DNA of 37,644 bases from Desulfonatronovibrio sp046496945 (GCA_046496945.1 JAWOGL010000220.1:1-37644); one strand, 5' to 3'. Shown: positions 1 to 7,035, counted from the stretch's first letter. Translations and numbers: made by a program. Notes: a model not told the origin generated them from the sequence alone.

Positions 1-57
1 GCCTCGATGATAGTATTAGCCTTCAAGAAGACCTACTCCGATAGAGAGGAACCGTAA
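1..57 (+). CDS. C-terminal tail of an unidentified gene (foreign block)
   Basis: An open frame enters from the left edge and stops at TAA 55-57, leaving 18 residues that end in SDREEP. The next gene starts two bases after the stop, with its Shine-Dalgarno sequence inside this tail, which suggests a tightly packed operon. The fragment is too short to identify. It belongs to the block left of about base 413, which appears unrelated to the rest of the window. Confidence 0.25.
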   Translation, partial: ASMIVLAFKKTYSDREEP

Positions 58-58
58 T

Positions 59-298
59 ATGCCAGCAATGACTGGACAGCTTTATGATCTGGATGACAAC
101 TATGAAGAGGGGCTGAAGCAGGCAGTCAATAACAACCAACCAGCACTTGCCTTTCAGTATCTTCTACGCAAACTAGAAGATCAGGAAAACCGTCTTCAAG
201 AGCTTGAAAGAACACAGAAGCCCACGACTACAACTGCCACCAAGAAGACAGCTTCTAAGAAGACCACTAAGAAGACGGCGGAAACAACAGAAGAGTGA
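59..298 (+). CDS. Small virus-like protein with Lys/Thr-rich tail
   Basis: The 79-residue protein is not recognised by family. Residues 1-50 are acidic and helical with a coiled-coil character (LLRKLEDQENRLQELE). Residues 53-79 are a low-complexity tail of Thr, Lys and Ala (ATKKTASKKTTKKTAE) ending in glutamates. The start at 59 has a good Shine-Dalgarno sequence (AGAGAGGA, 43-50) eight bases upstream; an in-frame ATG at 68 is a weaker alternative. The gene overlaps the next one by four bases (GTGA). Tight packing, small size and a Lys/Thr tail resemble tailed-phage genes of the T4-like marine kind, but this is an inference from style. Nothing links it to the host genes that follow. Confidence 0.5.
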   Translation: MPAMTGQLYDLDDNYEEGLKQAVNNNQPALAFQYLLRKLEDQENRLQELERTQKPTTTTATKKTASKKTTKKTAETTEE

Positions 299-413
299 AC
301 TACATCATTGAGCTCTCTCAGAGCCAGCTTAGAGCCGTAGGTAAGGGTCTGCATCTACTAGTCGCAGAAAACCCCAAATACCATGCTGCAGAAAGCGCTT
401 TGCAAGAGCTTAT
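295..413 (+). CDS. Truncated virus-like protein, cut by the contig junction
   Basis: The frame begins at GTG 295, overlapping the stop of the preceding gene (GTGA), and reads MNYIIELSQSQLRAVGKG and onward to about residue 40. The frame stays open to TGA 481-483, but from about base 413 the DNA is the antisense of miaB, so the last ~22 residues are artificial. The credible part is a short helical segment with no family I recognise. It shares operon style with the gene before it and probably comes from the same phage-like source. Its real C terminus is missing. Confidence 0.35.
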
Positions 414-425
414 CTCAGGTTTTTC
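405..425. other. Sequence junction between foreign block and host miaB
   Basis: Read on the minus strand, miaB is convincing through ...NTCSVREKPE (codon 53 at 414-416) and then loses all similarity to the family, which normally continues QKVYS. On the left side a plus-strand phage-like frame is still open at the same point. The change happens within a few bases with no visible inverted repeat or target duplication. This looks like an assembly chimera or a recombination/insertion breakpoint. Confidence 0.7.
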
Positions 426-572
426 CCGGACACTGCAGGTATTGACGATAAAGAGATCTGCTTCATCCTCGTTATATGTCTGATCAAAACCCTGCGCGTT
501 CAGGCTGCGCTCAAGCCAGCTGGAATCGGATACATTCATCTGGCATCCAAAGGTTTGAATATGGTATTTCAT
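414..572 (-). pseudogene. miaB: miaB, N-terminal fragment (tRNA methylthiotransferase)
   Basis: MiaB is the radical SAM enzyme that adds a methylthio group to i6A37 of tRNAs reading UNN codons. Only about 53 residues remain. They show the start of the N-terminal MTTase domain: IQTFGCQMNVSDS with its first cluster cysteine (C10), and FIVNTCSVREKP with the second (C46). The third N-terminal cysteine, the CxxxCxxC radical SAM motif and the TRAM domain (the usual protein is about 440 residues) are absent because the sequence switches to an unrelated block at about 413. The start ATG at 572 lies 46 bases downstream of the APS-kinase-like gene, so the two were probably co-transcribed. I treat it as truncated by a contig-end artefact rather than as a true host pseudogene. 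Confidence 0.85.
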
Positions 573-618
573 TATTAGAAAAGTAACCTGTCAGGAAGAA
601 GAGTCAATACGGCAAGAC

Positions 619-1203
619 TCAGGTTGAAAAGTTTTTAAGAATGTACTCCATGGCCTGGTTCACAGCCTGGTCCAGGGTCAGATCGTCGTTTTTAATGGTC
701 AATTCGGCGTCAGGATCCTTTTCAAAGGGCACGTCCACCCCAATGACCTGCCCCAGCCCGGGAAAATCTTTCCCTGTCTGTTTTCTTTCCAGGGCTTTTT
801 TATAGAGATCGGCCATGACCGGACCTTCCGGTCTCTGACTTTCGCGTTTCATGGCGTTTTCCAGAGAACAGTCTATATGGATCTCCGCAAAGTTGTCTAT
901 AAGGCTTCTGGCCAGATCGCGCATGGATTTTCTAGGAGCGGTGGCGTCCATGATCACAAAAAAACCTTTCCCGGCCAGCTGCGCGGCTTCTCTGGCAAAC
1001 ATGGAATAGGCCTGTTCTCTTTCACTGCTGGAATAATCAGGGTCGGGAAAATAGACTTTGCGCCGTTGATCCATCTGCAAATAATGGATGTCCAGACCCT
1101 GGTCCTTCAGTTTTTGAGAAACCTTCCTGCTGATGCTGCTTTTGCCGGAACCGGGAAGGCCGGTAAACCAGACTGCCCGGCCCGGACCAGAGGATGTAGT
1201 CAT
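619..1203 (-). CDS. APS-kinase-like P-loop kinase
   Basis: The 194-residue protein has a Walker A motif near residues 15-23 (GLPGSGKSS), followed by an acidic strand (YLQMDQRR) and MDATAPRKSMRDLAR at about residue 100. That order matches the adenylylsulfate kinase (CysC) fold. Canonical APS kinases carry LDGDNVR and a conserved ENxRR block; here these positions read differently, so the substrate may not be APS. The start at 1203 has AGGA six bases upstream. It lies 52 bases downstream of an APH-fold kinase gene and 46 bases upstream of miaB. P-loop kinase and APH domains are also found fused in one protein elsewhere (COG0645 with COG2187), so the pair may act together. Automatic annotation would likely say adenylylsulfate kinase; I trust the fold more than the substrate. 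Confidence 0.75.
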   Translation of the reverse strand: MTTSSGPGRAVWFTGLPGSGKSSISRKVSQKLKDQGLDIHYLQMDQRRKVYFPDPDYSSSEREQAYSMFAREAAQLAGKGFFVIMDATAPRKSMRDLARSLIDNFAEIHIDCSLENAMKRESQRPEGPVMADLYKKALERKQTGKDFPGLGQVIGVDVPFEKDPDAELTIKNDDLTLDQAVNQAMEYILKNFST

Positions 1204-1255
1204 AATAATCCTGGTTTTATTCGGGAATTAAATCCCAAAAGTTTTGCTCTGACGA

Positions 1256-2338
1256 TCATCCTGTCAGATATTTATTAAGGTTCTTGTAATCAAAAACATC
1301 GTCTTCCAGGATATTCTCCAGGAACCTGAACAGGGCCTGCCTTACCTCCAGGGGATGTCCCGGATACCACTCAGGCGAAGCAATGACCAGGCCTCTGAAG
1401 ACATAAAAAGGGGCAATGACTTCCAGCATTTCAAGGTCATTGGTTTTTTCCAGATATGTATCCCAGAGAGCGCGGTAAAGTTTTTCAAAATCACCAGAAA
1501 GGCTGGGGCCGGAATAAAGAGAATAAAGCAGATAATTGCAGGTCATGGTGGAAACATCATCCGCGGGTTCTCCCCACTGGCCGCGACTTCGGTCCAGAAC
1601 GGAAAAATCTCCGTCTTCCCTGACTAAAACATTCCAGGGATGGAAATCTCCGTGAACCTCGCTTAAACGGTGGGAATACTTTTTCAGTTTCCAGCGCCAT
1701 TTAATAAGTTTCTGCTCCAGGCCAATTATTCTATCTTCGGGAAAATGTTCGTATGGACAGGGATAAGCATCAACGATTCCGAAAATACATTCTGAATCGC
1801 CTATAAGCTGCCTGATCCTTCTTTCGTACAGATCAGGCCGGGAGCTTTTGCTGGAGTGAATATCCGCCAGCCACAGAGCAAATCTGCCGGCCATGTCAAC
1901 ATCGCTGTCCAGAAGCTGATTGTTTTTGATTCTTTCCAGATCCAGGAAATAATCGCTGCCTTCAATCTTTTCATTAACAATAAAGAACTCATTAATGTCC
2001 TTGACCGGGATCAAGGTGCCGGAATTATCAATATATCCAAGGCCCAGAGGTTTGACGTGTTTTTTCATCAGCCCTCCGGTTTCGTACTGAAACATTAGAA
2101 TAGCAGCCCGGTCCCAGTAATACTGGTGACCGTAGCGGTCGCCCTTCATGGCTGAAAGCACGGCCTGGACAGGTTTGCCGTCCTGCTTGTAATTGACAAG
2201 CATGGGTTTGCCGTATCCGAAATCCTTCATGCCCTGCTCATCCAGGGAACCTATTTCCCCAATTCCGGTAAGTTCGATTTTGCCGGGTAAAACCGATTTT
2301 AAATAAGTTTCCAGGTTTTCAAGTTTCATATCAAACAT
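1256..2338 (-). CDS. Aminoglycoside-phosphotransferase-fold kinase
   Basis: The 360-residue protein belongs to the APH/choline-kinase-like superfamily. The catalytic loop HGDFHPWN is at 229-236, with Asp231 as the expected base and Asn236 as a metal ligand. The second metal-binding Asp is at 249 in VLDRSRGQWGEPADD, where the usual IDWD-type motif is altered. The N-terminal lobe is less typical. The likely activity is ATP-dependent phosphorylation of a small hydroxylated molecule, and nothing points to antibiotic resistance. The ATG at 2338 is preceded by AGAGG at a spacing of nine. The gene heads a three-gene unit with the APS-kinase-like gene and miaB. The superfamily assignment is firm; the substrate is unknown. 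Confidence 0.75.
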   Translation of the reverse strand: MFDMKLENLETYLKSVLPGKIELTGIGEIGSLDEQGMKDFGYGKPMLVNYKQDGKPVQAVLSAMKGDRYGHQYYWDRAAILMFQYETGGLMKKHVKPLGLGYIDNSGTLIPVKDINEFFIVNEKIEGSDYFLDLERIKNNQLLDSDVDMAGRFALWLADIHSSKSSRPDLYERRIRQLIGDSECIFGIVDAYPCPYEHFPEDRIIGLEQKLIKWRWKLKKYSHRLSEVHGDFHPWNVLVREDGDFSVLDRSRGQWGEPADDVSTMTCNYLLYSLYSGPSLSGDFEKLYRALWDTYLEKTNDLEMLEVIAPFYVFRGLVIASPEWYPGHPLEVRQALFRFLENILEDDVFDYKNLNKYLTG

Positions 2339-2451
2339 AAAGTATACCTCTGCGGGCCTGCGGCAAACAGGTGTTTGCCCGGCAGACGATTTAAAGTTTT
2401 GTGGCTGAAGCAGTAACTAAATCGTAACTATTCACCATGATGCGAAGATAT

Positions 2452-2519
2452 CCTGCAACCTGATTCGTTTTCTGTTGCTGTAAACTCCCAGTAATGGCGA
2501 AAACCAATCAGGATGCAGG
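2452..2519. repeat. 21-bp inverted repeat with 26-base loop
   Basis: Arms at 2452-2472 and 2499-2519 are complementary over 21 bases with two mismatches (left arm begins CCTGCAACCTGATT). The hairpin occupies the 258-base space between cutA and the APH-fold kinase gene. There is no T tract on either side, so it is not an ordinary terminator. To its left, 2416-2431 carries the near-direct repeat TAACTAAATCGTAACT. It may be a relic of a small mobile palindromic element or a transcript-processing structure. No gene was seen in the rest of this gap. Confidence 0.6.
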
Positions 2520-2596
2520 TTCTATTCATAAACAAATAGATGTGCTGAACGGATTACACCAAATCTAAATATATGACATGGAAACCAGCCTGAAAA

Positions 2597-2914
2597 TCAT
2601 GGACCGGTTGTCTGATCTATCCATTGCAGAAATTCAGGGTTGCCTCCCTGGACCGGAAGAAAGACCACGCAGGGACATTCATAGCTGTGAACCGCCATCA
2701 CCTGTTCCAGAAACCTGTCCCTTAGCTGTTCAGTGGTTTTGGCGATAATAACTGTTTCATGTGCTTTTTCCACCCGGCCTTTCCACATATACATGGACTG
2801 CATGCCGGAAAACACATTGACACACGCGGCAAGACCTTTTTCAACCAGGACCGCGCCTATTTTTTCCGCTTCAGCCATATCCGCGGCTGTTATATAGGCA
2901 AACAGGTAAGACAT
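2597..2914 (-). CDS. cutA: CutA-family divalent-cation tolerance protein
   Basis: At 105 residues it is the normal length for CutA1, a small trimeric ferredoxin-like-fold protein. Hallmarks present are GLAACVNVF in the first half, the aromatic MYMWKGRVE segment, EKAHETVIIAKT, and HSYECPCVVFLPV near the C terminus, all standard for the family. CutA1 was linked to copper and other divalent metal tolerance in E. coli, but its biochemical role is still unsettled. It lies 69 bases downstream of a small cytochrome c gene and is transcribed in the same direction. Identification is secure; function in this organism is not. Confidence 0.93.
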   Translation of the reverse strand: MSYLFAYITAADMAEAEKIGAVLVEKGLAACVNVFSGMQSMYMWKGRVEKAHETVIIAKTTEQLRDRFLEQVMAVHSYECPCVVFLPVQGGNPEFLQWIDQTTGP

Positions 2915-2983
2915 AATTGCTCCCGGGTATTCTTTTTTGCCTGCTTATTGCTGACTTATATGTTCATAAACAGGCAGACCGGT

Positions 2984-3244
2984 TTACCGGCTGAGATACT
3001 TAATGAGAGTTTTTTTCTCATCAGGGGTAACGCTGGCCCCTATATTCATCATCTTTTCCACGGTTTCAGTCCAGCCTTCATGATCTTTGTCCGCATCTTC
3101 CACTCTTTCCAGATCATGGCATTTCATGCACCTGAGGGTCAGGATCCTTTGGCCTTCTTCCTGGTCCTGGGCTTGAATTAGTGTTCCCTGGAAAAACACA
3201 ATTAATGTCGAGATACATACGATAAAAAGTAAAGCCTTTCTCAT
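2984..3244 (-). CDS. Small monohaem c-type cytochrome
   Basis: The protein of about 86 residues has an N-terminal signal peptide (hydrophobic ALLFIVCISTLIVFF, cleavage probably after IQAQ) and one haem-binding CMKCH motif in the first third of the mature chain. MMNIGASVTPDEKKTLIKYL follows, where the methionines offer an axial ligand. It should be exported and receive covalent haem in the periplasm, acting as an electron carrier. A GTG at 3250 extends the frame by two codons, but the AGGAGA sequence abuts it; the ATG at 3244 has proper spacing (six to seven bases) and is preferred. The redox partner cannot be told from context. Confidence 0.85.
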   Translation of the reverse strand: MRKALLFIVCISTLIVFFQGTLIQAQDQEEGQRILTLRCMKCHDLERVEDADKDHEGWTETVEKMMNIGASVTPDEKKTLIKYLSR

Positions 3245-3388
3245 TATCACTCTCCTGAGTTAAATTATGCCGGCAAAACAATGTCCCTGGCTATTTACTG
3301 CAGCCGGAACTGTTCCTTATTTCTCTGACTGACCAAAAAATGAGGATACATGTCCTGACCATGCAGCAATGAAAAAATGGAAAGCCCG

Positions 3389-3421
3389 GCCCAGCAAGGA
3401 AGCTTAATTTATTTGCTGGGC
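3389..3421 (-). terminator. Candidate terminator after the PTS genes
   Basis: Perfect 9-bp arms (GCCCAGCAA at 3389-3397, TTGCTGGGC at 3413-3421) enclose a 15-base loop. On the minus strand the hairpin is 39 bases beyond the EIIC stop, and a run of T follows after about ten further bases (complement of 3371-3377). The T tract is not immediately adjacent, so termination efficiency is uncertain. It may separate the PTS operon from the cytochrome c/cutA unit. Confidence 0.45.
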
Positions 3422-3460
3422 GCACGCAACCGGTTCATTTCAGGATATAACCACAGGCTT

Positions 3461-4168
3461 TTAAGACCAGCTTGAGAACAGCAGAAAACCGGCTGAAACG
3501 GCAATCATTCCCAGGATCAGGGATATGTAGGCTTTTTTGATTCGCAGGGCTGCCAGCGCGCTTAGTGAGGCTGTCAGCAGCAAATGAGACCACGACAGGT
3601 CGTTATTAACAGGCAGGTAAATATGAATCATATTCAGCAGCAGAACAAGGGCGTATATTCCGGATATACCAAGCACAAGATAAATCAGCAGCAGGTGTAA
3701 GGCCGAAGTTTTTATCATTGCCCCGGGCCTGAAACTGTCCGCATTTTTTCTGCTCTGCTGCAGGATCATGTTATAATTTCTGTTTTGAGCGGCACGCTGA
3801 GCGCCTTCCAGCCAGGAAGACAGAAATGCCAGGGGAACGGTGGCAATCATGACCGGAAAAATTTGAGAAGGGGATTCCAGGGTGAATATTTCAACAAGGA
3901 TTATAGTGGCCACTACACAGAATATCGCGTTGGGGGGAATAAAAGTGCCGGCCGGAATGATATCTATCCACAGCAGTTCAAAGAAAACCGCAATATACAT
4001 AACAGGAAATACATCCCCGGTGAGCAGGGAAATAAAAAAACCTATTACAATGGGCCGCTCAATAAGGCTGATATTTATGGTGAAACGGCTCAGGGAAAAT
4101 AAGGCAAAAAAAAACCGCCCGCCATTACAGCCCAATGGATACTCATAGCCTGAAAATTTACCATTCAT
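3461..4168 (-). CDS. PTS mannose/sorbose-family EIIC component (N-terminal frame in doubt)
   Basis: EIIC of the mannose/fructose/sorbose class is the membrane channel of a sugar phosphotransferase system. Downstream of residue 24 the protein fits the family: SRFTINISLIERPIVIGF, LLTGDVFPVMYIAVFFELLWID, GTFIPPNA, and several further membrane helices. The frame as read (235 residues, ATG at 4168, overlapping the EIIB end by 11 bases) begins with a hydrophilic stretch, unusual for the first helix. A second start at ATG 4146, 11 bases after the EIIB stop, reads MSIHWAVMAGGFF and then leaves frame at a run of nine T (4106-4114). One extra T joins it to the main frame and gives a natural hydrophobic helix. 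So the gene may be frameshifted, phase-variable or misassembled there. No EIID gene is present. Confidence 0.75.
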   Translation of the reverse strand: MNGKFSGYEYPLGCNGGRFFFALFSLSRFTINISLIERPIVIGFFISLLTGDVFPVMYIAVFFELLWIDIIPAGTFIPPNAIFCVVATIILVEIFTLESPSQIFPVMIATVPLAFLSSWLEGAQRAAQNRNYNMILQQSRKNADSFRPGAMIKTSALHLLLIYLVLGISGIYALVLLLNMIHIYLPVNNDLSWSHLLLTASLSALAALRIKKAYISLILGMIAVSAGFLLFSSWS

Positions 4169-4622
4169 CCACCTGAATCTGTTTGTAGGGTACGCATCTG
4201 AAATCGAGATCGATACCTTTTTTATTGAAATAATTCAGGCATGTCCGGTCGTCCCGACTCAGGGCGACGTGGGAGCATATCTGTTTCTTTCCTGGCGCGT
4301 AATGCAGATTGCCGATGTTCAGTGAATTGAAGGACAGTCCGTTTTCAAACGCCTGTCTGGCGTCAGCGCATCTGGAAAAGAGTATAAAAACCGAGGTCAG
4401 GTGATCATCAAATCTTTTGTGTACCAGATCAGCGGCTTCGCTGACCGGACTGAAGAGAATTTCAATCCCATTGGGTACTGCCAGGCCCATTATTTCCTGG
4501 CGGACAGGATCTGCGGCCAGTTCATTGTTTATTACCAGCAGGATGCTGGTCCTGGTGAACGGGAGCCAGGTTTCTATGACCTGTCCATGAATAAGTCGAT
4601 TATCAATGCGTACCCAAAACAT
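4158..4622 (-). CDS. PTS mannose/sorbose-family EIIB component
   Basis: The 154-residue cytoplasmic EIIB domain passes phosphate from EIIA to sugar. Its opening, WVRIDNRLIHGQVIETW, is diagnostic, with the phosphorylated His at position 12. The length suits a free-standing EIIB. It begins eight bases after the EIIA stop, and its own stop overlaps or closely precedes EIIC, so A, B and C are one operon. With no EIID or dedicated sugar enzyme nearby the substrate is unknown. Confidence 0.92.
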   Translation of the reverse strand: MFWVRIDNRLIHGQVIETWLPFTRTSILLVINNELAADPVRQEIMGLAVPNGIEILFSPVSEAADLVHKRFDDHLTSVFILFSRCADARQAFENGLSFNSLNIGNLHYAPGKKQICSHVALSRDDRTCLNYFNKKGIDLDFRCVPYKQIQVDEW

Positions 4623-4630
4623 ATTCTTTG

Positions 4631-5053
4631 TCAGCCCTTTTTTGGAGAACCCGGAGCCGGCCTTTTCAGGACATCTCCAGCTACCAAAATTCCCTGCTTG
4701 CCTGCTGCCTTAATTTCCTGGGCCAGCTGTTCCAGGTTTTTGTCTCTGCCCCCCAGAGCCTTGAGCACCATGGGCAGATTAACCCCGGTTATGACTTCTG
4801 TCTGGGTGTGGCTTAAAAGAGAAAGACTGATATTGGTGGGAGTTCCTCCGAACATGTCTGTCAGGATCAGCACTCCGCTGCCGGTATCCATTTTTTTGAC
4901 TGTTTGCTGAAGTTCTTCAATAATTTCATTCATGGGGCGGGATACATCTATCCCCAGAGCGGTACAGTTTTCATCCTGCCCCATGATCATTGTGGCCGCG
5001 TCCAGAAGACTTTCTCCAAAGTTGCCATGTGTAACCAGAATTATTCCGAGCAT
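4631..5053 (-). CDS. PTS mannose-family EIIA component
   Basis: The 140-residue EIIA-man fold protein accepts phosphate from HPr at His9 in LVTHGNFGESL, then donates it to EIIB. The GSGVLILTDMFGGTPTN motif of the family is present in the middle. It lacks the fused EIIB found in E. coli ManX, matching the separate EIIB gene next door. It follows rapZ by 34 bases in the same operon. Such an EIIA beside ptsN and rapZ is common in Desulfobacterota and may be regulatory as well as catalytic (family knowledge, not shown here). Confidence 0.93.
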   Translation of the reverse strand: MLGIILVTHGNFGESLLDAATMIMGQDENCTALGIDVSRPMNEIIEELQQTVKKMDTGSGVLILTDMFGGTPTNISLSLLSHTQTEVITGVNLPMVLKALGGRDKNLEQLAQEIKAAGKQGILVAGDVLKRPAPGSPKKG

Positions 5054-5087
5054 AGTTTTGTTTCTGTTGTCTGTTGCTGATTATGGG

Positions 5088-6020
5088 TTAGCCCAGGTTG
5101 AGATGCCGATGTTCTGTTGAAACAAGGTATCCTTTATCCTTAAGAAAATCGGCCATATTTTCAACCACGGCCACTGATCTGTGCCGGCCTCCAGTGCATC
5201 CAAAAGCAAGGGTCAGCCTGTATCTGCCTTCATTTACAATTAAAGGGATGAGGAAGGCAAGATAGTCCTCGGTGCGGGAAATAAAGTCCGCTCCAGTATT
5301 GCCGGACAGGACATATTTTTTAATAGCCGGGTCTTGCCCTGACAATTCACTGAGATCCGGATCAAAAAAAGGATTAGGCAGGAATCTGAGATCCAGAACC
5401 ATGTCCGCTTCAGAAGGAACCCCGTATTTGAAGCCAAAAGAAATTAAATGGATTCTCATTCCTGAGAAGGACTGTCCGAAACATTCCCATTTTTCCTGTA
5501 TAACCCTTCTAAGATCATGAATGGAGAATCCTGAGGTGTCAATGACCAAATGGGCGTCAGAACGAAGCAGGGTCAAAATGTCTTTTTCCTGAGCCAGGGC
5601 TTGCTCCAGTCCCTGATGCAGGGTCTGGAGCGGATGAGGCCGCCTTGTAGTGGCATACCTGCGGACCAGGGTATTTTCAGAAGCTTCCAGAAATATAATC
5701 TGCAGACAGATGCTGGATTTTCTGAGTTTGTCCCTGACTTTTTGCCACTCCGAGGCAAAATCGGTCTGCCGCAGATCCATTCCCAGAGCAAGGCCCCGGT
5801 ACTCCCTGGGGTTCTCATGCGCGAACAGATTAAGCATTGAAGGAACCAGGGTAACAGGCAGACCGTCCACAGTAAAAAAGCCCAGATCTTCAAACACGTT
5901 GAGGGCTGTGCTTTTGCCGGCGCCGGACAGGCCGGTGACAATGATCAGGGGATAGCAGCGTCCGTGGGCGGGGGTGTTCCTGGAGCCGGCAGGATTCACG
6001 TGCTGGTTATCAGTTCCCAT
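5088..6020 (-). CDS. rapZ: RapZ/YvcJ-family P-loop protein (RNase adapter)
   Basis: The 310-residue protein has a Walker A motif at about 30-38 (GLSGAGKST), then LGFFTVDGLPVTLVP, the FLEASENTLVRRYATTRRPHPL block, and the C-terminal signature FGCTGGRHRSVAVVE that binds RNA and sensor ligands in RapZ. In enterobacteria RapZ steers RNase E to GlmZ and so controls GlmS; elsewhere (YvcJ) it is a nucleotide-binding protein of less clear role. It overlaps ptsN by 25 bases, the standard ptsN-rapZ arrangement. The first ~20 residues are non-conserved, so a slightly later start is possible. Family identity is secure; the target RNA is unknown. Confidence 0.95.
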   Translation of the reverse strand: MGTDNQHVNPAGSRNTPAHGRCYPLIIVTGLSGAGKSTALNVFEDLGFFTVDGLPVTLVPSMLNLFAHENPREYRGLALGMDLRQTDFASEWQKVRDKLRKSSICLQIIFLEASENTLVRRYATTRRPHPLQTLHQGLEQALAQEKDILTLLRSDAHLVIDTSGFSIHDLRRVIQEKWECFGQSFSGMRIHLISFGFKYGVPSEADMVLDLRFLPNPFFDPDLSELSGQDPAIKKYVLSGNTGADFISRTEDYLAFLIPLIVNEGRYRLTLAFGCTGGRHRSVAVVENMADFLKDKGYLVSTEHRHLNLG

Positions 6021-6445
6021 AGCTCCTCTCTGCTTTCAGCGTACATAAAGGATTCCTTGAAAGAGGGATCCTGAAGCAGTCTTGAAATATAAGCCAGGAC
6101 CTTAAGGTGCTTGCCCGCGCTCTTTTCCGGAGCCAGGACCAGAAAAAAGATGTGGGCCGGCTTGTGGTCCAGGGCTGCGAAATCAAGACCCTCTATGCTC
6201 CTTCCCACGGCGATGAGTACCTGGTCCAGTCCCTCAATTTTCCCGTGAGGTATGGCTACTCCATCTCCTATTCCGGTGGTTCCCAGATTTTCCCGGGTGA
6301 GAAGAACTTCAAAGACATTGTCCCGGGCAAGAGAGGGATATTTATTTACCAGGGGGGTAATAAGTTCAGCCAGGACATCGTTTTTGGTCCTGGCTGAAAG
6401 CATGGGTATTACCTGATCTTTATGAATATATTGAGCAAGATTCAT
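5996..6445 (-). CDS. ptsN: Nitrogen-regulatory PTS protein EIIA-Ntr
   Basis: At 149 residues it is the normal length for PtsN. The phosphorylated histidine is His67 in TGIGDGVAIPHGK, and the flanking LLTRENLGTTG and HIFFLVLAPEKSAGKHLKVLA segments are typical. PtsN takes phosphate from the nitrogen PTS chain and regulates other proteins rather than transporting sugar. It sits 11 bases after hpf and overlaps rapZ, in the classical lptB-rpoN-hpf-ptsN-rapZ order. The start at 6445 opens MNLAQYIHKDQVIPML, which aligns with the family N terminus. Confidence 0.96.
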   Translation of the reverse strand: MNLAQYIHKDQVIPMLSARTKNDVLAELITPLVNKYPSLARDNVFEVLLTRENLGTTGIGDGVAIPHGKIEGLDQVLIAVGRSIEGLDFAALDHKPAHIFFLVLAPEKSAGKHLKVLAYISRLLQDPSFKESFMYAESREELWELITST

Positions 6446-6456
6446 ATGTTTATTCT

Positions 6457-7002
6457 TTACATGCCCGGATCAATAAAGCCGAAGTCTCCATTTTTTCTCC
6501 GGTAAACCACGTTGATGAGGTCTGTGTCGGCGTTGCGAAAGACCAGGAATTCATAATTCAGGGACTCCAGCTGCATCGCCGCTTCTTCCAGGCCCATGGG
6601 TTTGGGTTCATATTGGTCAGTGGCCACAATTCTGGGTTCTCTCGGGCCGCTTTCAACAGGTGCGAAGTTAATAATGTCCATGCGGACCTGTTTTTCCTGG
6701 GTTTTTTTCTTCTTGTCCTTTATCTTTTCCCGCTGCTTTCTAAGCTGAGCTTCCAGCTTGTCCAGGCTTAAGTCTACAGTGGAATACATATCCTCGGTTT
6801 CTTCAGTGGCGGATATGTGCATGTCCTTGGCTGTGAGAATTACCTCGGCGCGGTGTCTGAATTTTTCAACTTCAAGATTTACCTGGAGCTCGGCTGCGTC
6901 GTTTTCGTGCAGGTACTTGGAAAGTTTTTCAAATCTTTCCTGCGCATATTTTTTCAGGTGCTCAGAAGGCTCAAAGCTCTTGAAATTGAATTTGATCTTC
7001 AT
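6457..7002 (-). CDS. hpf: Ribosome hibernation promoting factor, long form
   Basis: The 181-residue protein has the N-terminal S30AE domain (about 1-95: MKIKFNFKSFEPSEHLKKYA, then FRHRAEVILTAKD), a charged linker (KIKDKKKKTQEKQ), and the C-terminal dimerisation domain (EPKPMGLEEAAMQLESLNY, then FRNADTDLINVVYRRKNGDFG). This is the long HPF type that makes 100S ribosome dimers on its own. Its start is 33 bases after rpoN, and AGGAGG-like purines precede the ATG. The position is the usual one downstream of rpoN. Confidence 0.96.
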   Translation of the reverse strand: MKIKFNFKSFEPSEHLKKYAQERFEKLSKYLHENDAAELQVNLEVEKFRHRAEVILTAKDMHISATEETEDMYSTVDLSLDKLEAQLRKQREKIKDKKKKTQEKQVRMDIINFAPVESGPREPRIVATDQYEPKPMGLEEAAMQLESLNYEFLVFRNADTDLINVVYRRKNGDFGFIDPGM

Positions 7003-7035
7003 GCGGATCCTCCTTTGAGATGTGTAATTATAAAA

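Noticed and set aside
877..1278. Plus-strand frame of 133 codons
   Set aside because: It is antisense to the APS-kinase-like gene, with no ribosome site or recognisable domain.
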